Shown: in pieces, positions 22,246 through 33,704 of the stretch
Layout of the letters: each line of letters begins with the position of its first letter
Numbering within the stretch: position 1 is the stretch's first letter
Origin: Aspidapion aeneum
Lineage: Eukaryota; Arthropoda; Insecta; Coleoptera; Brentidae
Direction of reading: 5' to 3'
Assembly (NCBI GenBank): GCA_963576565.1
Contig: OY755039.1
Coordinates: forward strand, 139,313,369 to 139,377,368
Length of the DNA stretch: 64,000 bases
Program-made: the position numbers and the translations under genes
The notes under the pieces: generated by a model
Databases searched by the model: none
What the model saw: only the letters and a program-made list of their open reading frames with translations
What the model was told of the DNA's origin: nothing

Positions 22246-22904
22246 TTCACGTTTGATAATTTTTTATTCAACAAATTTTTTAATTACTAAAAAATGTTGT
22301 CAAAGCTTTAATTAATAAAAATGCGCCAAAAAAAAATATGTTGGCAACACCGCATACTCTGTCACAGTTCCGTTCACATTTCAGTGTTTACATCACGTGA
22401 CCGCCATGATGTTCCTGCAACATGTCCTGCTGAGCAACGAAGAAGTAAAGAAGACTAGATAGATAAGTAAGTGAAATAATGCGTATGCAATTGTAACGTA
22501 TCAACAAGGCATCTTGGATAAGCTTTTGCTAAAAACTTGGCGATTTATCCTAGCTATATAAATGGAAATTCCAAGTATAAAACAAAAAAAACATACTCAT
22601 GCAATTCGTGCAGGCAATTGCAGCGCAAACTAAAATAGTCCAGTCATTATAGAATTTCAGTTTGCAAAAGTTGGTGTATTCGCGATTTTGACATATCGCC
22701 TCCTTAGTGTAACAACTAGATAACTCGAAATTTATACGTTTTCTAGTTAAAGCTGACCTATTTTGCATTCTCTCTTTCTCTCTCCTCTTTTTAATGCACC
22801 ATCTAGATATCTTGTACGAGCAACCAAACTTGTTTAAGGAGTTACGAGAAATAGAAAATTCCGAAAATGGGGAAGCGCAAATTAAGATTATTTTTTTCTA
22901 ATTA
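22246..22904. other. Mostly unrecognised, with a small dispersed repeat
   Basis: The block gtgtattcgcgattttgaca (22674-22693) also occurs at 39240-39259, just downstream of the 587-bp element there. Otherwise I recognise nothing. Confidence 0.4.
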
Positions 22905-23119
22905 ATTTTTTTTAAAATTTTTATTTGTTTTATTTACTTTTCTTAAAAACTAAGCTTATTGAAAAATCTTCTTTTACTCTATTTTGTTGAAAATAAAATT
23001 ATCTTTAAAATGGTGGGTGTGGTGGCAGTGTTACCAACCCTACGGATTTATCTGTAGATCTACGGATTTTGGATTTTGATCTCCGATATCCGATTTTGGA
23101 TCCAAATCTACAAATTTTT

Positions 23120-23690
23120 GGCAATTTTACTAAAAAACGAAAAACATCGAAACACAACGGCGGCCGCGCCTCATTCTTTCTTATCAGTCCTCAGACTTTT
23201 TTTCCTACATTTTAATCATTTTGTAAAAAGGTTTTGCTTGGATCAGTGACCTTATTTTTCTAGACATCTAGCGGACGGTCGTTGCAACATTATTTAGAAC
23301 GAATGGTATTACTTCGCGCGTTGTTTGATGGGGAGTTGTTTGCTTCGCGCCACGAAAGTTAAACTATGTTTTACTCTATGTATGTTGCACTAGAAAATAT
23401 TAGTGTTTGTACGTACCTTAACTAAAGAAAAAAGGTTAAAAAAGTACGTACTTTTTATTTCTTCTAATTATAACGGTTTATTCGTTTAAAAAATTGGCGG
23501 CACTGCAAAAAAGTTTATTTGGATCCGTTGGAACGGAGCAGTAGGTACCGTACCGTTCTCGTGCAATTCCTAACCAAAAAAGTTGTGCACTCCTGTCACT
23601 GTCAAAAAAAGAAATAAATCAAACCAATATAAACTTTTTAATCGTAAAAAAAGCACCTTTTTTTGTTTTTAGTCTTCTTTGAACCTACTA
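23120..23690. other. Left-arm interruption without recognised content
   Basis: This segment separates the outer and inner left arms of the 4-kb inverted structure and has no counterpart in the right arm, so it is probably an insertion. No motif was identified. Confidence 0.35.
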
Positions 23691-23701
23691 CTCTGTTTCC
23701 A

Positions 23702-23816
23702 CCAATGCATGCCCACCCCGATTCAAAAAACGCATCACGTGATGGCCCATAGATTTGCACCGGTTTTAAATGCAGCGTCACCTGATGCGTTTTTTGAATC
23801 GGGGTGGGCATGCATT
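23702..23816. mobile_element. ~110-bp hairpin MITE
   Basis: Arms gcatgcccaccccgattcaa (23706-23725) and ttgaatcggggtgggcatgc (23794-23813) are perfect inverse copies. The inversion extends inward through aaaaacgcatcacgtga. The 26360-26400 arm lacks it, so the flanking sequence shows a filled versus empty site. Confidence 0.8.
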
Positions 23817-25879
23817 AGCTTGTCTAACGAACTGTCACGATCAGCTGTTTTCCGATCCAAGATGGTCGCCATGGGACAAACAAAGCGTTTTCCCATAAGC
23901 CGCAATGTTAACAAAAACGTAATTTTTAAAAAAAGTGAAACGATTTAACTTACAACAAAGATGCTGTTTTAAGTATTGAACCTTTGTACACATGGGAAAA
24001 ATGCGTTTATCTTAAAAAAAATCAATTGAAGCCAGTAAATCTCAAATAAAAGGGACCATGTTTTGTTCAAAAGTCAGGTTATGTTTTTATTTACTTTTGT
24101 TTTTTTTTACTTTTTTTCCAGTTTTTTACTCAGTTTGAATCATTATTATTAGTTTCTGTGCTGTTATGAATTGTGGCAGCTGGGGAGAGCTTGATAATGT
24201 TAGTTTTGATGGAATGCCAAGTATTTTGACCTTAAAAAATCATCTTGATTTAAATGAACTAGGTATCAGCTCAAAGAAGGGAAAAGAAAGTGGATAAGTG
24301 CTCTATTACCTGACTTAACAGAGGATAAATTGAAATATTCGAAAGTTTTTTGTCAGGTTTGTTTTGGATAAATGTGCAACTGCCATTTTGGCAACATTTT
24401 CTATTGGGATCTTTTTTTGTGCTTGAGTGGACCTTTTGCCAAAGTGTAACATAGAATTGTGTTAAACTGTAAGAAATATTTCACTATGATTTTTTTACTA
24501 TTCTAGGCAATACAATACAGCAATGATCATGACTGGGTCTCTCCTGAATATCCATTCATCCATTGTTTCAAAACGGTTGAAAAATTTTAAAAATGATGGT
24601 TGAAAAAAGGGTCCCGAGAAGAAAGAAAAGGAAAACAATATGAGGTTAAAGTGTGAATAATGAGCTGAACCAAATTTGTACACCATCCTACAGAACCTTA
24701 AATAAACTTTTGGTAGTGTAGCGTCCTGTATAGTGTCGAGTGAAGTCCTGTATCATCAAAGTTTCTTTTTCTTTAATAAATATTTATTTTACAGACCTCA
24801 AAACAGTTTAGAATAAACTGGTGAGTTTGACAGTCTCCCTAACTCAAACCTCTTTTTATCTTAAACTATTTTGGTGCAAATTTTCCTTTATTTCCATGCT
24901 TTTTGACACCTAAAACTTGTACACCATAAAATTTGTATAGTATCTGACTGGACCTACTACAAGTCCTGTTGTGAAATTTCTCCGGTACTGTACTGAGCTT
25001 ATTAGCAAAAAAAATTTTTTTGCCATCATTAATAATAGATGGATAAAAAAGTAATCTTTGTTGACTTTGATGACCACAAGAAAAACAAATAAGTTCTCTC
25101 AGATATTTTTTTCAATTTCTCTCAAAAAAATTTGGGTTCTAATACTCCTAATGGGTCATATGCTGTTACGCCCAATTGTAGAGTAGAGTATATGTTTATT
25201 TGCATAAACTTTTAGATACATAATTGAGCAAATATTGTTACAAAAAAACAGTAATAAAAGTAATAGTAACAGTAGTAATACAACAGCGAATATTGTACTG
25301 TTGTAAAATTTGAACAGTACTTACTGTTGTGAGCTGATGAATTTGACCGTACTTAAGCCCTATGTATTATAGTTCATGGAAAATCATATGGTGATGTACG
25401 GTGTGTGAGGCCAATGACAAGAAAAAACTGTATTTTAATTTTGCAAGTTTTTTTTTATATAATGTTTACTTATATTTTTTTAAATAAACATATTTTGTAA
25501 AGTACTTATTAGAAGTTTGCTTGACCAACCTTGGTTGGAACTTATATGTGCATATTGATCTGTTGGACTGACCTACCTATAAGTTGTGCCTCTTTTTCAT
25601 TTTACTACTGGAGGGTTAAAACAATTAAACCACGGATCACCTTTGTTAAGATGATCCGTGATTAAACTTTGTCTAAACCTAAAAATCATAGTAAAATATT
25701 TTTCACAGTTTAATGCTATAGAAGGCCTATTACATAGCAAAAGGTTTAGTCAAGTACAACAAAAGATCCTAATAGAAAACCTGAATCTGATGAGAAAAGT
25801 TTAGTCTATTTCAATTTCGTCTCTGTTAAGTGAGCCTTGAAGTGAGCTCTTTGAATAGAACTACTTTCCCCTACCTTGG

Positions 25880-26075
25880 GCTGATAGTTCATTGATTCAT
25901 TGGTCAAAAAACTTCAAAAACCTTTGGGGCGCCCCAGAGGTCTCATGATGTACTTTATGCTATTTTTTCTGTTTACTCATGAAATATATGGAAAATATCT
26001 AAAAAAATATGTGGTTTGGGGGGTCCGGCCCCCTAGCCCCCCGCCCCCTTGGTGCGCCCATGTAATAATTCAAAA
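25880..26075. mobile_element. GC-rich-ended MITE fragment (ggtgcgcccatg end)
   Basis: A C/G-rich block followed by cccttggtgcgcccatg resembles one end of the MITE at 50021-50213 and the fragment at 29283-29421. The other end is not clear. Confidence 0.45.
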
Positions 26076-27009
26076 TAAGTGAAAAAACTAGAAATAAAGT
26101 TTTAAAAAAAAACAAAATAAACAAAAACATAACCTACTTTTTTGAAGAAAACATGGTCCCTTTTATTTCACATTTTCTCGCTTTAGTTTAATATTTTTAA
26201 GAAAAACGCATTTTTCTCATATGCACAAAGGATCTATTCTTAAAACTGATTAATTTTTGAGACTAAAGCTCTTGTCGTTTTTGTAAAATTTACGTTTTTG
26301 TTAACATTACGGCTTATGGGAAATCGGTTTGTTTGTCCCATGGAAGACATCTTGGATTTGATCATATGTTTTGTTAGACAGCCCTATTGGTGGAAACAGG
26401 GTGTACGGATTTCTACAGATTTTTCGCGTTCACACTACGGATTTTCGCTTTCCAATAGTTGGCAACACTGTGTGGTGAGTTTTGTTAACGAGGAACACAC
26501 GAAGAATATACGCATGTCTAGCTAATTTTCTTTATTCACAAAAAAAGTATTGTTACCATGTATTTGCCCAATTTTTTGAAAAACCAACCTTTACTGGGAT
26601 AAACATTTTACTCTGTGTTATAGAAAATTAAATTTTATTTCGTTTAGTTATAACATTTTAATAACCGTTAATACACCATGGGCGTGCAAAAAATTGAATT
26701 GAAAAAAGTCACCAAACATACGTATGTTCCTTGAGTGTTCCCCGTTAACAAAAACCCACTAGATACATATCGTTTAAAAGATAATTTTATTTTCAACAAT
26801 ATAGAGTTAAATAAAATTTTTTAGAAAGCTTAGTTTTTAAGAAAATTGAATAAAACAAATAAAAAAATTTTAAAAATTTTTAAAAAAACCTCAATATGCG
26901 GAGACTCCGGGAGTGATAGTAATAGCTTTTACACAACTTTGTAATACGTTGTTTGTAAGTATATTTTATTTTCTCTAAAAAAGGTATTATAAAAGATTAG
27001 TACTTGCTT

Positions 27010-27440
27010 TTTTTTATCAGAAAGAGGGTAGGCTTGAATAAATTTGGTAAGTTCGTCTCTGATTGTTAGGGCATAATTTCTTGTTGGATATTCAAAAATA
27101 TCGATATTTTTACTCTTTCGAATGGTGTTCGCGGTGTTTCTGTTATGACAAATGGTCTATTTAAACTTTTCCTAAGGATTTTAACTTTTGGCAGATTTCA
27201 CATTTTTTTATAAAACCTTCTACTTCTTTGTTCAAACCTTGCCAATTATGTTTTTGTCTTATAGGCCTACAGGTTTCGTTGGTATTGTTCTAAAATTAAG
27301 GGAATTTGTTCCTTATCGGGAGTACTTACAATATTTTAACATATTTTTAGTTGAATATCTTTGTCAGCAAAAATAAAGAAGGTAAATCTAAATTATTTTC
27401 TGTGCAGTAAATTTCGTTTGGTTTAAACATTTCTTGATAT
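27010..27440 (-). pseudogene. Ty3/gypsy retrotransposon integrase relic
   Basis: On the minus strand the zinc-binding end of an integrase is readable as WQGLNKEVEGFIKKCEICQK (about 27175-27245), the second half of the H2C2 motif. After a stop and frameshift come TETPRTPFERVK and then YALTIRDELTKFIQAYPLS, the start of the catalytic core that in intact elements carries the DDE residues. The upstream His pair and the rest of the core are decayed or missing. LTRs were not found. Integrases insert retrotransposon cDNA; this copy is dead, with stops and at least two frameshifts. Confidence 0.75.
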
Positions 27441-27839
27441 CTATATCATTTTTCCCTAAAATGCTTAGTTTTTTTGAAAACTGAACAAAACCTAAAAAAA
27501 ACATAATTTTTTTTCGTGACCTTAAAAATAACCTTAATTTAGGGATGCCAATTAAGTGCTAACTGTTGACTTGGCCCACTTCAGTGATACATCGTTTAAA
27601 AGATTATTTCATTTTCTATAATAAAGTTGATTACACACTTTCTGTAAAATGCTTACCTTTTGGGAAAATGACATAAAACTGAATTATTTCGGTTTATTTT
27701 GCATAAACTATGGAAATACATAGGAAACGGGTTTACTGCTAACACTTCAGGGTTCGTATCTCAGCAAGGGTACTACCCAGAGGACTCAATGATACCTCAT
27801 TTTATAGGCTATTAGTTACTATTTATTTTATTTCATTAC
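27441..27839. other. Degenerate aaatgcttagttttt repeat units
   Basis: Segments at 27455-27490 and 27590-27690 resemble the internal unit of the 33-42 kb TIR family (catcgtttaaaagat..., ...gcttagttttt...gaaaactgaa). They are too decayed for firm boundaries. Confidence 0.4.
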
Positions 27840-29430
27840 AGAATTTCTCAAAAATAGTTTCAAAGTTAAGGGGATCAAAATCTAAAATGGCGGCGAAATG
27901 TTTAGCGTCATAACTCGAAAACAGGAAAACGTACAACAGCGTTTTTGTAGGAAATTTTGTTTTCTTCAACTTTTGTCTAAAACTTTTTTTTCTAGAATGT
28001 ACAGCGTGTCCCATTTTCGATGGGATTAAATGGGAAACTCGGTTATTATTAAAGATATCGATTTTCTGATTGCACCTTACCGTGCTCTTTTTATGAGCCA
28101 GTAAAAATGGTGTAATCAGATTTTTGCTATACCCCGTGGTTTCGCTAATACAGGGAGTTTTTGAAAAAATTGCATTTTTAATAATTTCTTGTATTTCGCT
28201 TATTTACCAAAATATTTTTATTCTGTAAAAACCTTTACATGGCAACTTTTTTAGAGCAAAATAATGACGTTGTCAAGTTTTTTAAATATTGTTTAGTTTT
28301 TGAGATATGGTATTTATCATAAAAAAATTAAATACGGACCTGGAAATGATAAAACTTTAATATTTTTTCATTTTAAGGTTAAAAAAATATTTATGATTTC
28401 TAAAAAAATTTTAGTCCAAAGCTGGAAATTTTCACCGTAAATATAAATTACAAATTGCAAGACACACTAGTTGAACGATTTTTAGTTTAGTTGTTTTGAA
28501 ACGTTAATTGAAAGATTAATAAATAAAGTTAAAAATGTTAAGAAGTTACAAAAGTATCATAGTAATTATTTGATAGCACAGCAACTCATGAAAATTACTT
28601 CAACATAGAGAAACAAAAGCGTGGAATTGACATAGTCATTTTACTTGTCATTTTTGTAAATAAGTCACTCAAAATTATTCTAAAATGGCTAGAAATCGAT
28701 CATATCCAGATTTTGAAAAATGTGAACTAAAAATCGTTCAACTAGCAATTTTTAATTTATATTTATGTTGAAGGTTTCCAGGTTCGGACTAAAATAATTT
28801 AAGTATTAAATATTTTTTTCTACCTTAATACAAAAAAATATTAATTTTTTATTATATTGTGATAATAATAGCATAAAATCAATTAAAATAATAATAAAAA
28901 AAATCCAGGTCCGTATTTAATTTTTGTATGATAAATGCCATATCTTAAAAACTAAAAAATATTTAAAAAAATTGAAAAACGTCATTATTTTCTTCTAAAA
29001 AAGTTGCCACATAAAAGTTTTTACAGAATAAAAATATCTTGCAAAATAAACGAGACACAAGGAATTATTAAAAATGCAATTTTTTCAAAAACGTCCTGTA
29101 TTAGCGAAACTACGGGGTATAGCAAAAATCTGAATACACCATTTTTAAGGTCTTAAAAAATAGCACGTTAAGGTGCAATCAGAAAATCAATATCTTTAAT
29201 AATAACCGAGTTTCCCATTTAATCCCATCGAAAATGGGACACGCTGTCTGTACAGGGACCAAATAGTTTAAAAAAAAACCTTTTTGTGCACACTTAATCC
29301 AAGTTGGCGGGGGGAGCCCCCCCCAAGGTTGAAAAGTAAAATTTTTACCCACGTATTTTATGCAATTTTATTTTTTTATTCATGAAATATGTCGGTGCGG
29401 TGCGCCCATGTTAATTTTTACCTAAATTGT
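27840..29430. mobile_element. Element interrupted by a large foldback
   Basis: Sequence at 27900-28000 (actcgaaaacaggaaaacgt, acttttgtctaaaactttt) and at 29250-29345 (accaaatagtttaaaaaaaa, tttttgtgcacacttaatcc, ggcggggggagcc) together matches, in inverse order, the region 39300-39480. The 28000-29250 foldback therefore inserted into a copy of that repeat. Confidence 0.5.
28000..29248. mobile_element. Foldback element with ~600-bp inverted arms, TA target
   Basis: The left end tacagcgtgtcccattttcg (28000-28019) is inverted at 29228-29247. Inverse similarity extends through both arms, including cccatttaatccca, gattgcacctta, ctacggggtatagcaaaaat and taaatacggacctgg, to a centre near 28640. Arms diverge by scattered substitutions and small indels. 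No transposase is encoded. Confidence 0.8.
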
Positions 29431-29937
29431 TTTATAAACAGGACCCGTCATAAAAATTTTCAGATGATCAAATAAATAGGCGCTGATTTTTTCCTATAAT
29501 GACAAATAATAAACCCACAATAGCCTAAACCTCACTACTGCCAGAAAAGGTTCAATACCCTGTACATTGATTAAGAATACAGGTAAAGATTAACCAGTCT
29601 TTTTTTTATGAAAAAAAAGCTGTACCTACTATCTATCATTCAGAAAACGCTTCCTGCTTAGACCCTTTTCAAAATGTGCAGGGATGCAGGGATTATAATT
29701 GAAGTCGATTCCTGTCCTTAACAGAATTATAGAAGAGCAGGGTGGCGTGGTTTGAAAATATTCTGCCAGAGTTTGGTTAGACCTTATCAGTTAGGTTAGA
29801 AAATGTAAAAATCTTCACCATTTATGTTTTTTGCATTTAAGAGTATACATCATACTTACTGCAATTCCTCGTTTTTATTCGTAAAAAGTATGGTTTATAA
29901 AACAGTTTGAATGTTTAAACAAAATTTTGCTGCCCAA
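29431..29937. other. Unrecognised stretch
   Basis: No gene motif or repeat family is visible. Confidence 0.4.
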
Positions 29938-30628
29938 ATACTATAGTAAATGCGGGATACTTGCCGCGGAGGGAGAGACGCCACTTTTCACGTATTTCTA
30001 TGATTACGCTATAACATAGGCAACCAAGTATGCCCACATTCAGAGGTCATCATTTAGTGAACGCTTATAACATCGGACGTGTTTGTTTTCTAAAATATCG
30101 CTTGCAATCCTTGAATTTACGACGGTAAGGTAAAATTTTTTTTGCAAAAAGAAGACCTAGAAAAAATACAATGGAGTGACAGCGATGATGAACCTCTAGC
30201 CAAAAAGGAAAATGAAAACTAGGAACGCTGCGTGGAATGCTTCGAAGTTTACGCAACAAGAACTAAAAAAGTGGATTGGCTACAATGTATTAAATGCTTA
30301 AAATGGCTACATGTCACTTGCACCATGTATGGTGACGTTTGTAACATCTGTTCCAGACTCAAATTAAGAAAAAAATGAAAATTAGAGGTTTTTTAGAGAA
30401 ACTAGAGAAACGGTTACAGCAGTGTGGGAGAGATGCCGACTTTAATTAAAAAATATTTATTTTTGCTATGTTCATGTTTTCTTACATATATTTTTTATTT
30501 TTATATTTTAATAAAGTCTAACGCAGTACCTGTGCATTGATTCATTTTGAAGAAAAAATCTCGCGACTTACAGATGTTACAGCTATTTTTCAAAAAGTGC
30601 GGCAACTCTCCCGCATTTACCCTATATG
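29938..30628 (+). mobile_element. Deleted pogo/Tigger-like element with TA ends
   Basis: The left arm tagtaaatgcgggatacttg (29944-29963) and the right arm ctctcccgcatttaccctat (30606-30625) are inverted, with TA at both borders. Inside is the tail of a transposase with a cysteine-rich finger (30150-30380). The catalytic domain is missing, so this is an internal-deletion derivative. Confidence 0.7.
30150..30380 (+). pseudogene. Transposase C-terminal zinc-finger remnant
   Basis: The frame reads EKIQWSDSDDEPLAKKENEN, a stop, then ERCVECFEVYATRTKKVDWL followed by QCIKCLKWLHVTC, MYGDVCNICSR and a terminal stop. The pattern CxxC...DWxxCxxCxxWxHxxC...CxxC is the PHD-like finger found at the C-terminus of many pogo/Tigger-type DDE transposases in insects. 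One in-frame stop breaks the piece; the DDE core is gone. Confidence 0.65.
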
Positions 30629-30704
30629 GCTAGAGACCCTGTGTGTCTGACATATATTTTATTATTTTTTTCTAAAAAATATATCATACATACAGGGTCT
30701 CTAG
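30629..30704. repeat. Short hairpin (tagagaccctgt) element
   Basis: The ends tagagaccctgtgtgt and atacatacagggtctcta are inverted, with an AT-rich centre in which aaaatatat and atatatttt also pair. It directly abuts the pogo-like element. From 30705 to 31363 nothing is recognised except a solitary hAT-like end, cagtggcggatccag, at 31241-31255. Confidence 0.6.
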
Positions 30705-31363
30705 ATACTAAACTTTCTGAGATATTGACATTCAAAGTTTAAGGCTAAACGCTGATATCTCGAAAACTAGTAAGCCGATCTAAATTTGCTTTACTATTAT
30801 GACTTCCATTAAAAAGCTGGGTGGATGTACCCTAAAAACTCGACTTAAAAACTATTACTTGTTTTAGTGTAAATAATTTTTTTGAGTTCACTCGTTGGCA
30901 CCATAGTAATCCTTACTACTTACGGGGGGAGGGCGGCATATTCCAAGTATTGCTCCAGGCGGCCGCTAACACGGATCACCAAACAAATGGTACGTACCAC
31001 TAGTCAAGTGACGGCCCTGCCTTTACAATTTTTTACTGTAGAGTCAAATATGTCAACATAGAGGGACTGTAGTGTACTGCAAAGGTGTATTGTATAAACA
31101 TTTGATGGTAAATAATAAAACCATATAGGGACTAAAATGAGCTCTTAAGTCCTGAAACTGCATAAAATAAAGTTCTTGTCCGAGAAAACTTTCCTTAATA
31201 ATGTGGTCTAATCCATGCGTTTAGGCATATATCTATGACTTCAGTGGCGGATCCAGGGGGGTGGAGAGATGGACCCGCGGGCACATCTTACTCTCTGACA
31301 TAAAACATATTTTTTAGTTCTTGGAAAAAAATAAAAATGTAGGATAAAACGCAATTTCTTACA

Positions 31364-32807
31364 AAAGGATCAGGCACACCTCTTATGGGATTTCTGTAAT
31401 CCGTCAAACTTCATGAAATTTTGGTATGTTGTAGACCGAACCTTTCTTATCAAAAGTTCTCATGGGCCCATTTCAAATTATTGACCGGTTTTTGAAATAC
31501 AGGGTGTTAAAAAAGATAATGCCCAAGAAGCATCATGGCTATTTAGACCAGTTTTCCAAACATATACGGACTATTAGTATTACGTATATTTACGATTTAT
31601 TTATTATTTTCAATCTGTACCTTCAAAATCTTATCTACAGCGTGTTTCAGTAAATATTAGTCGAATTTTTTAATAAGAAACAAGCTTTAGTATGTTGTAG
31701 AGTAAACCTTGGTTATCAAAAATTCTCATGGGCCCAACATAAATGTGTGACCAGTTTTTGAAATACAGGGTGTTGAAAGTGATAAGTCCAAGAAGCACAA
31801 TATTTCTTTAGACGGGTTTTCCAAACATATACGCATTGTTAGTATTACATATATTTACGATTTATTTATTACATTTAATCTGTCCCTTTAAAGGTAAATA
31901 TTAACGGAAAGTGTTAATGACAAATAAACGTCAGTGTGTTTTATATTGAACCTTTCCTATCAAAAGTTCTTATGGGCCCAATTTAAATTAATGACCAGTT
32001 TTTGAAATTCAGGGTGTTGAAGGTGATAATGTCTAAGAAGCATTATAGCTCCTTGGACGGGTTGTCCAAACAAGAAATGATTTTTCATCCAGTATTTTGG
32101 TAAAGGATTTTAAAAAAAGTCCCTTTTTTTTACAATTATGCTTTAGTTTTTTTGCACCACAATTTCGCTAAATGCCCTCTGTTAATAGTAAGATGCTCAA
32201 TAATATATACAATACATAGATTTCTAATTAGTATTTAAAAAATTATATTTGACAAAACACCCTGTATTAAATACTAAATAAGTCCAGCTTTATCATTAAA
32301 AGAATCATTAGAAAACTAATAAATACTCTAAATGTAACATTGTAAATAAGTTTGGAAAACCCGTCTAAATAGCTATTATGCTTCTTGAACATTATCACCT
32401 TCAACACTCTGTATTTATTAAACTGAAAATTAATTAAAGTTGGGCTCATGAGGACTTCTGATGAGCAAGGTTTAATCTACAGCACACTAAAGCTTATTTC
32501 TCATTAAAACATTCGACTAATATTTACTTAAACACCCTGTAGATAATGTTTAACAGATTAAAATTAATAAATAAATGGTAAATATACAAAATAAAAACAT
32601 TGCGTTTATGTTTGGAAAACCCCTTTAAAAAGACATTATGCTTCTTGGACATTATCACATTCAACACCCTGTATTTCAAAAACTGGTCTTTAATTTAAGT
32701 TAGGCTCATGAGAGCTTTTGATAAGAAAGGTTCAGTCTACAACATACCAAAATTTCATGAAGTTTGACGGATTACAGAAATCCCATAAGAGGTGTGCCTG
32801 ATCCTTT
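31364..32807. mobile_element. Foldback element with arms built of tandem ~250-bp units
   Basis: The outer ends aaaggatcaggcacacctct (31365-31384) and the inverse near 32788-32807 match perfectly. Within the left arm a unit containing tttttgaaatacagggtgtt recurs at about 31490, 31752 and 31993. The right arm holds the inverse units near 32267, 32405, 32530 and 32670. Each unit includes a TA-type cagggtgtt word and an aagaagcat word. The inversion centre is near 32130. Inverted arms made of tandem repeats is the architecture of Drosophila foldback (FB) elements; relatedness to FB is not implied. Confidence 0.75.
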
Positions 32808-32939
32808 ATTTTTGTATTGCCAAAATTACTGTTTGTTCTAAAATTTTTAGCGCAAAGAACGAAAAATTATGATTAAAAAAAGTTTCGCGTGCATTAGCCG
32901 GTACTTAAACTCGGAACCTTTGACTTTGTACGCCAAATT

Positions 32940-33670
32940 TGAGAACTCTTATCAAGAAAAGCAAAAATAAAAATAGGTCGTATATTGTAGTTAATGCAAG
33001 ATTTCGAAAAATCCACTTTCTCGAAGCATTTTATATTACTTTTTGGCAAATGGTCAGTTCCCCCTATTTCGACCCCGCTGAATCCGAATATCCCTGTTGC
33101 CACCTCGAAATGTTGACAGCTGAGATATTCAAGATGGCGGCGAACATGGCGGCCAAATTTTAAATTGCAGCTGTAAAGCCCAAACTGACACAGGATTCAA
33201 AATATATATTTATATAACTAAAAACGAATTATTATTTATCATATTAGATTTTGTTTAAATGACTACAAAAACCTTCAAAAATCCCCTCAGACCCCCCCAA
33301 AATCTGAAAGTTTGAGGTTTTTCCAAAATTTCTTAAAAACTAAGCTTCTAAGACGAAAAATGTATAATATACTTTATTGTAGACGACAATGAAATTCCCA
33401 TTTTAACAAAATATAACTTAATAGAGTTAGACTGATAACAAACTCTCCAGCGGCGTTCGTTATTTGAAGTAATTTAAAAAAGTTGAAAAAATACCCACGT
33501 TTTTCCCAAGATTCATTCATTCATTCGTTTTTAGCTCACACATATACTATACTATAGTAGTGTGAGCTATGGTGATCCTAATTTTTTCGAGAAAAAAAAA
33601 GTTGCTCCGATTTCAAAATTTTTTATATATCTTTGCGTTTCAGATGATTTTGAAACTTTTTTGTTGCGCC

Positions 33671-33704
<34 letters not shown>

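Larger units (their letters stand above)
22905..26890. mobile_element. Large (~4 kb) inverted-repeat structure
   Basis: Outer arms: the left segment 22905-23120 (cttaaaaactaagcttattg, gaaaataaaattatcttt, tctgtagatctacggatttt) is inverted at 26400-26890. Inner arms: the left segment 23690-24115 (ctgtttccaccaat, ccatgggacaaacaaagcg, gggaccatgttttgtt) is inverted at 26090-26405. About 2 kb between them (24116-26089) contain no recognisable transposase; short open pieces near 24167-24290 and 24305-24370 are too small to assign. The left inner arm is interrupted by a small hairpin element. The internal aaactaagctt-type unit also occurs in the 33-42 kb family. Confidence 0.6.
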
